From: Methyloglobulus sp.
GTDB taxonomy: Bacteria > Pseudomonadota > Gammaproteobacteria > Methylococcales > Methylomonadaceae
Length of the DNA stretch: 7,384 nt
Assembly (NCBI GenBank): GCA_013140405.1
Contig: JABFSV010000175.1
Location: 1-7,384 of the forward strand
Reading direction: 5' to 3'
A program made the translations under genes and the position numbers. Position 1 is the stretch's first letter. The number at the start of each line of letters is the position of its first letter. Of the stretch, positions 1 through 5,696 are shown piece after piece. The notes beneath the pieces are model-generated. The model had not been told where the DNA came from and searched no databases. It worked only from the letters and a program-made list of their open reading frames with translations.

Positions 1-127
1 ATTTCCGACTTACGGATTAGTGTATAGGGCGCAATAGCACAGCGTATTGCGTCGGATGATGGCGGTACACATGCGGTGCAATACGGCTAACGCCTATTGC
101 ACCCTATGGATTGCGTCTTACCGGGTT
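1..127. repeat. REP double-hairpin element, copy A
   Basis: This copy is identical, base for base, to positions 636-762. It holds two hairpins. The first has a 9-bp stem at 28-36 and 45-53 (GGCGCAATA against TATTGCGTC, one G-T pair). The second has a perfect 9-bp stem at 75-83 and 95-103 (GGTGCAATA against TATTGCACC), with a further GGC/GCC pairing inside its loop. The two arms are inverted copies of each other, so the unit resembles a BIME built from two REP sequences. It may continue upstream of base 1, since the identity starts at the window edge. Confidence 0.85.
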
Positions 128-243
128 GTACGAACCCGCCGACGCACGGGCAGCGTCAAATAAAAAGAAACAAAACAATCCAGCGTCCATACCAGCGCCA
201 CCACACCGAGAATACGTGCACCCAAACCAGCGTAGTTGGCTGG
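118..243 (-). pseudogene. Remnant of a PepSY-type iron-uptake inner-membrane protein
   Basis: The last 40 or so residues of the minus-strand frame (residues 68-108 of the chimeric ORF) do not look like a transposase. They contain the hydrophobic stretch LGVVALVWTLDCFVSFYLTLP followed by an arginine cluster. From memory, a WTLDCFVGFYLTLP-like transmembrane helix followed by basic residues is typical of the middle of PepSY-associated TM proteins that accompany TonB-dependent siderophore receptors. Those proteins are usually about 350-500 residues, so only a small internal piece survives here, bounded by RAYT sequence on one side and REP copy A on the other. The final residues and the stop come from the repeat sequence. 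The fragment has the same orientation as the receptor operon at 801-5254 and lies just downstream of it, where such a gene is commonly found. Identification is by motif recall only. Confidence 0.6.
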
Positions 244-444
244 CAACGCTAACATCATATGCAAGTGATCGGGCAAAACCACCCAGGCATTAATGTAAAA
301 AGGCCAGCGTTTGCGGCTTTCCTTGACCGCTTGGCGCAGGATGTCAATATGTCGGGTCAAAAGGTCGTTGGGACGCATTTCCAGCAGATTGACGGTAAAA
401 AAATAAGTTCCGCCAGGGATGCGGTAACGGCGATAGTCAAGCAT
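244..444 (-). pseudogene. REP-associated tyrosine transposase (RAYT), 5' fragment
   Basis: RAYTs are single-strand nucleases of the Y1/HUH superfamily that act on REP hairpins. The first 67 residues match the family start: YRRYRIPGGTYFFTVNLLE, then a DLLTRHIDILRQAV helix, then INAWVVLPDHLHMML. The HLH at residues 60-62 is the metal-binding HxH motif (LPDHxH). The downstream half with the catalytic tyrosine helix is missing; full-length RAYTs are usually about 150 residues or more. The frame runs without a stop into the PepSY-like remnant, giving a 108-residue chimeric ORF (118-444). The start ATG is well supported: GAGGA at 451-455 lies 6 nt upstream. A weak TTGAAA at 488-493 could be a -35 box. 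Since the catalytic tyrosine is absent, the fragment should be inactive. Confidence 0.85.
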
Positions 445-450
445 TGTTAA

Positions 451-455
451 TCCTC
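451..455 (-). promoter_or_regulatory. Shine-Dalgarno site of the RAYT fragment
   Basis: The minus strand reads GAGGA, then 6 nt, then ATG at 444. It fixes the RAYT start and shows that the 5' end of this gene is still intact. Confidence 0.65.
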
Positions 456-509
456 GACAGGGACAGATTGCAACAATGTACCGCCATTTTCAAAGCATCA
501 CAAATTACA

Positions 510-630
510 GCGTATAGGGCGCAATAGCGTAGCGTATTGCGCCGGATGATGGGCGGCACACATGCGGTGCAATACGGCTAACGCCTATTGCACCCTATGG
601 ATTGGTGATTGATTGCGCCTTATCGGGTTG
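510..630. repeat. REP double-hairpin element, copy B (divergent)
   Basis: This copy has the same architecture as copies A and C but several substitutions and small indels. The first hairpin is perfect here: GGCGCAATA at 518-526 pairs with TATTGCGCC at 535-543. The second pairs GGTGCAATA at 566-574 with TATTGCACC at 586-594. Its tail carries an extra ATTGGTGATTG-like stretch before the GCGCCTTATCGGGTTG end, where A and C have GCGTCTTACCGGGTT. It lies immediately upstream of the RAYT start, the usual place for the REP copies associated with a RAYT. Confidence 0.85.
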
Positions 631-635
631 AAGCC

Positions 636-784
636 ATTTCCGACTTACGGATTAGTGTATAGGGCGCAATAGCACAGCGTATTGCGTCGGATGATGGCGG
701 TACACATGCGGTGCAATACGGCTAACGCCTATTGCACCCTATGGATTGCGTCTTACCGGGTTATGGATTGCGTCTTACCGGGTT
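636..784. repeat. REP double-hairpin element, copy C, with 22-bp tail duplication
   Basis: Positions 636-762 equal positions 1-127 exactly. The second hairpin of this copy lies at 710-738. The tail unit ATGGATTGCGTCTTACCGGG plus TT (741-762) is repeated in tandem at 763-784. The element ends 17 bp from the stop codon of the receptor gene at 801. On the operon's strand it would form the first stable structure in the 3' untranslated mRNA, so it may act as a terminator or a 3'-end stabiliser. No separate T-tailed terminator is evident between the receptor stop and this repeat. Confidence 0.85.
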
Positions 785-800
785 GACCAATCCCCCCTTG

Positions 801-3491
801 CTAATACTGAATATTGATCGACCCTATAAACGTACGCGGGGTGCTGAAGTTGACATGGCCGGTATTTGAGCCGTAATTAGTGCCATTGGTAAAATAGGTC
901 TTGTCTAGCAGGTTATCGATATTCAGTTGTGCCGTGATCCTGGTCTTGCCGACTTCAAAACCATAGCCCGCCATCAACCCTACCAGGGCATAACCAGTGG
1001 ATTTGATCGTATTAGCCGCATTGACCACACCATCCTGCATATTTACACCGCCGCCAATCTTGAAACCCTTTAAATCGCCTTGTTGGACTTCGTAGGTAGT
1101 CCAAACACTGCCGATATTGCGCGGAACGAATTCCGGGCGGTTGCCTACTTCAATTCCAGCTCCGGCAACATCGCCATTGCTTTTGGTGACGCGGGCATCC
1201 TGGTTGGTGTAGGTGGCAATCACGTTCCACCCCGGCAGTATTTCGCCTTGAATATCCAATTCCGGCCCACGGCTACGAATCTCTCCGACTGCAATAGCGC
1301 AGCTTCCGGCACCACCGCCGTTACAAAAATGCGCCGGATCTGTATCCCTCGAGGCAACGTTCTGCTTAGTCAGGTCATAATACGCCAGAGTAGCCCTCAG
1401 GCGGCCATCGAAGAACTCGCCCTTGGCGCCCACTTCCCATTGCTGGGCGCTGGTAGGGGGTAAGAGTTTGCCCCCAAAAGCAAATGAGTTAAAAGAATTA
1501 GGGCCAAAATTTTCCGCATAATTGCTGTACAGGCTCAACCAAGGTTGCGGTTGCCATAAAATACCGACCCGAGGCGTGACGTCGTCTTCTGTTTGTGCAG
1601 CACCTGGGGTGAGCCCATCGCTAACGAGCCCGCTTTCACTTGTCGAGTGTATATATTGGTAGCGCAGGCCGCCCGTGACATGAACGTTGTAAGGCAGTTT
1701 GATCTGGTCTTGCAGGTAAAGTCCGTAATTATCCGTGCTTGTATTTGATTTAAATCTCGTAGACGGATCGATAGCCAAAGGATTGCTGGGATGGACGGGA
1801 TTAGAAATACTGATCGATGAAAAGTTTCCGGAAGCAAATGAGTCGGAAATCGAGTCGTCAAGGTAAGTGTCAAAGCGATAATAATCGCCGCCGAACAACA
1901 AGGTGTGTTCAAGTCCCCAGGTCTTGAAGTGTCCTGTTACATCCAGAATGGTGGCAACTGTATCCAGTGTATTGTGTCTAGTGTCAGCAAAACGATCAAA
2001 TCGATCTTGTAGGGCTGTCAGATTTTCGGCAGAGAAATATGCGACTCCCGTGCGGAAATCCTGACTCTTATAATCCACCTGGTGCTTAATTGACCAGTCG
2101 TCGTTGAATTGGTGCGACCAGTTAAAACCCACGAATATGTTTTCGGCTTCCAGTGGATTGCGCTCCAACAGGTTGCGGTTATGGGGTAACTCGATAAATT
2201 TATTGTTGGCGACGTCAAAAGGCAGGATTTGCTGATCTACGTTGGAATTCTCATGCTGGTACTCCATTTCCAGGGTCGCCTGGGTACGGGGGCTGATGTT
2301 CCATTTTAGTATCGGCGCCAGGAATACATCCTCGTTACTGACCAGATCGCGGAACGAGTTGTTGCTTTGGTAAGACGCATTCATCCGGTACAGCAGGGTA
2401 TCGTCTTTGGTCAACGGGCCGGTGGCGTCGATACTGGTGCGGTACAGGTCGTAAGAACCGAATTGCTGGTTGAGTGAATAATACGGTGTTACCAGCGGTT
2501 GCTTGGTAGTGACATTGACCATACCACCCGGTTCAACCCGCCCATACAAGATCGCTGCTGGCCCTTTCAGCACTTCGACGCTTTCGATGTTGGCGAATTG
2601 CTGTCCATTGCCCATATTTTTATCGCCGTCATCCATGCGAAACCCATTACGGAACAGGGTATTGGTGCTAAAGCCACGTATAAACAATTTTTCGACCAAC
2701 GCGCCACTTGCCGTTTTTGTTGTGGTAACGCCACTAACATTCCTCAATGCCTTATCGAGACTAATCACCTGCTGATCCTTCAACACCTGCTTGGAAATCA
2801 CCTGCACGTTCAACGGCGTTTCCATAACGGGGGTATTGGTTTTGGTGCCAGCGGTGGCTTTAGGCAACACATAATCGGTGTTGTAAGGATCAGTCTGCCA
2901 AGTGGGATCGTCATACGGGTCATCGGCATCGGCCTCTACCGTCACTTTGGGGAGGGTGGTGTCGCTTCCGGTTTCATTGCTGTTGGATTGCGGCTGCGGC
3001 TTGTCCTCCCCATTTCCGGTTTCCCTGAAATTACTCGGTTGTTGTTCCAAGGTGACGGAATGGGCATTGATAAACCGGTAGGTCATTCCGCTGCCTTGCA
3101 ATAAGCGGGTTAAGGCTTGGGATGCCGTCATGGTGCCGTCCAGTCTGTTGGCGGTCATGCCGCGTACCTTGTCGGCGGTAAACACCAGTTCCAGGTTGGA
3201 TTCGGCGGCAAAGCGCATCAAGGCGTTGTTGAGGGATTGCGCCGGGATGTGGTAATGTCGGGTGGCATCGCCTGCGTTAACCGTGCCGCTTAACGCCAGG
3301 GCGATTAGGGCAATAATGGTAGGATGGGCAGGTTTTTTTGCCTTTATGCCCTCACGGGTACACCATTTGAATCGTCGAGATGTTCCGCGTGGGCAGCTTA
3401 GCGTTGCCCACCCTACAAAGCTGGTGATTGATGGATAAACAAAAATGCGGTTTATCCTGTTTGCGGCTAGTTGGTATGGCTGTTGTTCCAT
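801..3491 (-). CDS. TonB-dependent siderophore receptor with STN signalling domain (receptor 1)
   Basis: Outer-membrane transporter for a ferric siderophore that also signals to FecR; 896 residues, at the long end for the FpvA/FoxA-like group. Visible parts: signal peptide with hydrophobic core about 58-70 and likely cleavage at VNA|GD (73/74); STN domain about 80-148 (YHIPAQSLNNALMRFA to LLQGSGMTYRF); acidic Gln/Asn-rich linker; TonB box TLPKVTVEA at 179-187; DPY-rich linker; plug about 222-335, starting with METPLNVQVIS and containing VEVLKGPAAILYGRVEPGG; beta-barrel to the end, closing with a terminal tyrosine (INIQY) as outer-membrane barrels do. Two cysteines in one barrel loop (HFCNGGGAGSC) could form a disulfide. 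The ATG at 3491 has GAGGG 5 nt upstream, and no ATG, GTG or TTG lies in frame between it and the mature protein. The region encoding residues 26-58 is a REP-type insertion. The gene follows the FecR gene by 84 bp. The ligand cannot be told from sequence. Confidence 0.95.
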   Translation of the reverse strand: MEQQPYQLAANRINRIFVYPSITSFVGWATLSCPRGTSRRFKWCTREGIKAKKPAHPTIIALIALALSGTVNAGDATRHYHIPAQSLNNALMRFAAESNLELVFTADKVRGMTANRLDGTMTASQALTRLLQGSGMTYRFINAHSVTLEQQPSNFRETGNGEDKPQPQSNSNETGSDTTLPKVTVEADADDPYDDPTWQTDPYNTDYVLPKATAGTKTNTPVMETPLNVQVISKQVLKDQQVISLDKALRNVSGVTTTKTASGALVEKLFIRGFSTNTLFRNGFRMDDGDKNMGNGQQFANIESVEVLKGPAAILYGRVEPGGMVNVTTKQPLVTPYYSLNQQFGSYDLYRTSIDATGPLTKDDTLLYRMNASYQSNNSFRDLVSNEDVFLAPILKWNISPRTQATLEMEYQHENSNVDQQILPFDVANNKFIELPHNRNLLERNPLEAENIFVGFNWSHQFNDDWSIKHQVDYKSQDFRTGVAYFSAENLTALQDRFDRFADTRHNTLDTVATILDVTGHFKTWGLEHTLLFGGDYYRFDTYLDDSISDSFASGNFSSISISNPVHPSNPLAIDPSTRFKSNTSTDNYGLYLQDQIKLPYNVHVTGGLRYQYIHSTSESGLVSDGLTPGAAQTEDDVTPRVGILWQPQPWLSLYSNYAENFGPNSFNSFAFGGKLLPPTSAQQWEVGAKGEFFDGRLRATLAYYDLTKQNVASRDTDPAHFCNGGGAGSCAIAVGEIRSRGPELDIQGEILPGWNVIATYTNQDARVTKSNGDVAGAGIEVGNRPEFVPRNIGSVWTTYEVQQGDLKGFKIGGGVNMQDGVVNAANTIKSTGYALVGLMAGYGFEVGKTRITAQLNIDNLLDKTYFTNGTNYGSNTGHVNFSTPRTFIGSINIQY
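3319..3416. repeat. GTAG-ended REP/BIME-like element inside the receptor 1 signal-peptide region
   Basis: The ends are inverted repeats: GTAGGATGGGCA at 3319-3330 and, on the other strand, GTAGGGTGGGCA at 3405-3416 (11 of 12 match). Next to the right end is a perfect hairpin, GTGGGCA (3389-3395) with TGCCCAC (3405-3411). Next to the left end is a weaker one, GGGCA (3326-3330) with TGCCC (3347-3351). A GTAG tetranucleotide at the foot of a hairpin is the signature of REP sequences recognised by RAYTs. This element is a different class from copies A-C. It lies entirely within the coding frame of receptor 1. Confidence 0.75.
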
Positions 3492-3496
3492 GATTG

Positions 3497-3501
3497 CCCT
3501 C
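3497..3501 (-). promoter_or_regulatory. Shine-Dalgarno site of receptor 1
   Basis: The minus strand reads GAGGG, 5 nt, ATG. It decides the start at 3491 and so places the REP-type element inside the translated region rather than in a leader. Confidence 0.65.
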
Positions 3502-3575
3502 GTTAATTTTAGGTCTCCAACTAAATGAGACGTTTAAGGGGCGCAACTTGGGAATGGAAATTGAAAATAATTTTT

Positions 3576-4646
3576 TTATCGGTGCAATACCACCCACCAT
3601 GAACCGAGACGAGTTTCCTGCAAGGCCAAGGCGGCGCTGAGGGTGTGCAGGGTTTCGTCGGGGTTCGCCAGGGAAAACACGCCCGTTATGCGCTGGTTGT
3701 TAAGGTTGGCATCCGGCACATATATCCGCCCGTTGCGGTAGCGGTTAAGTTCTGTGATTAACTCACTGAGTGGGCGGTCGTTAATGAAGAGCTTTTGCTG
3801 TTGCCATGCCGTTAGCTGGCTGATGTCGCAATTTTTGGGTGCAGGTAAGTTCTTGCCGCCCAGGTAATGTATTTGCTGGCCTTCGTTGATAACGACTGGC
3901 TGGGCTTGTTCCGATGGTGCGATCTCTTGTGATGCCGAAAGCCTTGCATATACGGCGTGTTCCTGCACGGTAACGCTGATGTCGCCGATTTCTCGGTTAT
4001 ATACCTCGAACACCGTACCCAAAGCACGGACGGCTAGTTCACCGCTTTGGACTTCAAAAGGCCGATTGTTGTCTTTGGCGACGGTAAAGCGCACTTGGCC
4101 GTGGTGCAGGGTTATCAAACGCATCGCATCTTGATAATCGACCGACACGGCTGAGTTAGTGTTTAGCAGTAAGCGGCTACCGTCGGTTAGGGCTATGTCT
4201 TGTAGTTCCCCTGTTCCGGTGTGGTAATCGCTGAGATAAGCATCAAGCAAATGCGCCTGTTTGGGCATAATGCCCAATATTGCAACCAGCAAAGTTGCCG
4301 CTAAAGCCAAGGGGATCGCCAACCATTGCTTTGTTTGTATCGGTTGTTTTCGCATTTTGGCCGAGTTAACAGTAATGGCCGGATCGATGACTTGTGTTGG
4401 TTTTGATTTGGTAGCTTCAACCGTTATGCTCAGTTTTTGCCGTAAGCTGATACCAGCCGCCACCATGCCGTTAAACATATCCTCGGCTTCGGCGAAGGCG
4501 GCGGAATGGGCTGCATCCTGCGAGAGCCAGTCGGCGAAACCGTGCATGTCCTCGTCACTTATGTTATCCGCACGCAACTTGATGAGCCAATCGATGGCTT
4601 GCTGATTCAATTCAGGGAGGTTGGGTTCGTCAGGGTAAGAGGGCAT
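3576..4646 (-). CDS. FecR-type transmembrane anti-sigma regulator
   Basis: Inner-membrane regulator of 356 residues that receives the signal from an STN receptor in the periplasm and controls the FecI-type sigma factor in the cytoplasm. Visible parts: N-terminal DUF4880-type region about 14-60 (QQAIDWLIKLRADNIS, FADWLSQDAAHSAAFAEAE), which should bind the sigma factor; a cytoplasmic linker; one transmembrane helix about 109-127; the FecR domain about 141-235, with GELQDIALTDGSRLLLNTNS, the HHGQVRFTV strand and RPFEVQSGELAVRALGTVF; and a C-terminal secretin/TonB-like subdomain about 285-350 (INDRPLSELITELNRY, ITGVFSLANPDETL), where STN contact is expected. No clear Shine-Dalgarno precedes the ATG, although the sigma gene ends 83 bp upstream. 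It is the middle gene of the sigma-regulator-receptor operon. Length and domain order are normal for the family. Confidence 0.93.
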   Translation of the reverse strand: MPSYPDEPNLPELNQQAIDWLIKLRADNISDEDMHGFADWLSQDAAHSAAFAEAEDMFNGMVAAGISLRQKLSITVEATKSKPTQVIDPAITVNSAKMRKQPIQTKQWLAIPLALAATLLVAILGIMPKQAHLLDAYLSDYHTGTGELQDIALTDGSRLLLNTNSAVSVDYQDAMRLITLHHGQVRFTVAKDNNRPFEVQSGELAVRALGTVFEVYNREIGDISVTVQEHAVYARLSASQEIAPSEQAQPVVINEGQQIHYLGGKNLPAPKNCDISQLTAWQQQKLFINDRPLSELITELNRYRNGRIYVPDANLNNQRITGVFSLANPDETLHTLSAALALQETRLGSWWVVLHR

Positions 4647-4729
4647 CGGCTAACAGAAAAAAGGCATCATATCTTTAATAAGACGGATGACAGGTAAAAA
4701 CGGTCACCCAAAATGGTAAAAAACAAGGT

Positions 4730-5254
4730 TCAACCTGATTCTTTCATCCGTTGGGTGCAATGCGCCGTTGCCCGAGTCAAATGTTTATGCACCATGGATT
4801 CTGAAATACCCAGACGGGCAGCGATTTCAAGGTAGGTCAACCCGTCGATGCCTCGCCACAAGAACGCATTACGGCAATCGGACGGCAGCTCCATCAGGGC
4901 TGTTTCCAGGGTGGTCAGGTTTTGCTGGGCGATGGCGATCTGTTCGGGGTCGGCCGCCGCTGATTGGAAGCTATCGGCAAACACCTCAAAATCGCCTTCG
5001 ACCGCACGGTCACTCCTGACCTTGGCTTTGCGCTGGTAGTCAACTGCCAGATTGAGGGCAATGCGGTAGGCCAGCGCACGGGCATTATTGACGGGTGTGG
5101 CCTGGCTGGTCTGGCAAAAGCGGATATAGGTTTCGTGGGTGATTTCGGCGGCGGTATCCGAGCATCTGAGCCGCCGGGTCAGAAAATGCAGCAATTCCTC
5201 GGCCAGGGAGTCACTCCAGTATAAGGCGTGGTTGGGAGAGATGGCGTTTGTCAT
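4730..5254 (-). CDS. ECF RNA polymerase sigma factor, FecI type
   Basis: A 174-residue extracytoplasmic-function sigma factor that would direct RNA polymerase to iron-uptake receptor promoters. Region 2 spans about 20-85 (LLHFLTRRLRCSDTAAEITH, ETYIRFCQ, ARALAYRIALNLAVDYQR). Region 4 spans about 115-168 (ALMELPSDCRNAFLWRGIDG, then the helix-turn-helix LTYLEIAARLGISESMVHKH). The ELPxxCRxAFLWRxxDGLTYxEIA pattern is typical of the FecI group. The start is uncertain: ATG at 5254 is chosen, but an in-frame TTG lies at 5260, and an in-frame stop at 5279-5281 rules out anything longer. Neither start has a good Shine-Dalgarno, which suggests low basal translation. It is the first gene of the operon and is followed 83 bp later by the FecR gene. 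Confidence 0.93.
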   Translation of the reverse strand: MTNAISPNHALYWSDSLAEELLHFLTRRLRCSDTAAEITHETYIRFCQTSQATPVNNARALAYRIALNLAVDYQRKAKVRSDRAVEGDFEVFADSFQSAAADPEQIAIAQQNLTTLETALMELPSDCRNAFLWRGIDGLTYLEIAARLGISESMVHKHLTRATAHCTQRMKESG

Positions 5255-5332
5255 GATCAATACTGCATGAAGCGAACCTTAAATTAACGCGTATTATCTT
5301 ATGAAACCTTGATGAAGGGTATTTATTCGTTA

Positions 5333-5344
5333 AAACTGCAGTTT
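5333..5344. repeat. 12-bp perfect palindrome AAACTGCAGTTT
   Basis: The 12 bases read the same on both strands. It lies about 80 bp upstream of the sigma-factor start and is a possible dimeric-regulator site. It is short enough to arise by chance in AT-rich DNA, and I cannot link it to a known regulator. Confidence 0.3.
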
Positions 5345-5370
5345 AAGTCTACAGTGAATGTGTGTTAATC

Positions 5371-5380
5371 GTAGCGCTAC
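5371..5380. repeat. 10-bp perfect palindrome GTAGCGCTAC
   Basis: A GC-containing perfect palindrome within an AT-rich stretch, 27 bp from the AAACTGCAGTTT palindrome. Its function is unknown; it could be an operator half of the divergent control region or chance. Confidence 0.25.
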
Positions 5381-5506
5381 ACTATATGAGCATTGATTCC
5401 ACACAATTTTACGAATAGCCTTCATTTTTTAATCTAGGTGTTTCGGTTGGTTACTGCTTCCGGTTATTGTACGGCCATGGTTTCTTAAGCATAGCCATTA
5501 TTCATT

Positions 5507-5525
5507 CTTTCATATTATCAATATC
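5507..5525 (-). promoter_or_regulatory. Weak Fur-box candidate
   Basis: The minus strand reads GATATTGATAAT followed by ATGAAAG. The first 12 bases match 11 of 12 positions of the Fur consensus GATAATGATAATCATTATC, but the last seven match poorly. Iron-starvation control by Fur is expected for FecI-type operons. The site is about 250 bp from the sigma start and about 170 bp from receptor 2, so its placement is not ideal. Confidence 0.25.
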
Positions 5526-5686
5526 TTATTGATCGTTTGTCCACAAATTACCATTGAGGAAATGCTAATTCACATAGGTATTTGCGTTTGCCATCAAAAG
5601 AATCGTTCTTTGCTTCCGAAATATTTTCACCAAAACTGAGCAATTTTGCCTCCTCAAACGTTGTATAGGGTAAGACTTATAAAAAC

Positions 5687-5693
5687 AGGGGAG
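5687..5693 (+). promoter_or_regulatory. Shine-Dalgarno site of receptor 2
   Basis: AGGGGAG lies 3 nt before the ATG at 5697 (counted from its last base), a strong site that supports this start. Confidence 0.65.
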
Positions 5694-5696
5694 ACC

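Larger units (their letters stand above)
5255..5696. promoter_or_regulatory. Divergent intergenic control region between sigma gene and receptor 2
   Basis: These 442 bp contain no convincing gene on either strand. They must hold the promoters of the leftward sigma-FecR-receptor 1 operon and of the rightward receptor 2. The region is visibly AT-rich compared with the genes. It contains two short perfect palindromes (5333-5344 and 5371-5380), a partial Fur-like match (5507-5525), and GGAAAT at 5558-5563, the hexamer known as the -35 of the E. coli fecA promoter. A TCCTTT-like -10 is not found 17 bp after it, so the promoter assignment stays open. On the minus strand GATAAT (5293-5298) could be a -10 for the sigma gene, but no good -35 accompanies it. 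Confidence 0.6.

Noticed and set aside
111..450. Plus-strand open frames overlapping the RAYT remnant
   Set aside because: They lie opposite the recognisable RAYT sequence, partly in repeat DNA, with no ribosome site or family features.
1..784. Possible CRISPR array from the recurring blocks
   Set aside because: The repeats are long, palindromic double-hairpin units at irregular spacing, with coding debris between them and no uniform spacers; they fit REP elements.
1535..1912. A 125-codon minus-strand frame within receptor 1
   Set aside because: It sits in another frame of the receptor gene on the same strand, with no independent start signal or family motif.
2499..3104. A 201-codon plus-strand open frame opposite the receptor 1 plug and STN regions
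   Set aside because: It is antisense to a strongly supported receptor gene and its translation shows no recognisable domain; it is a shadow frame.
3492..3575. Separate terminator or promoter between the FecR gene and receptor 1 (hairpin GTCTC/GAGAC at 3513-3531)
   Set aside because: The stem is only 5 bp and no T-tract follows it in the reading direction; no sigma-type promoter hexamers were found on the minus strand here.
5258..5260. TTG as the start of the sigma-factor gene
   Set aside because: It would add only two residues, has no Shine-Dalgarno, and an ATG lies 6 nt further in; kept as an alternative in the gene entry.
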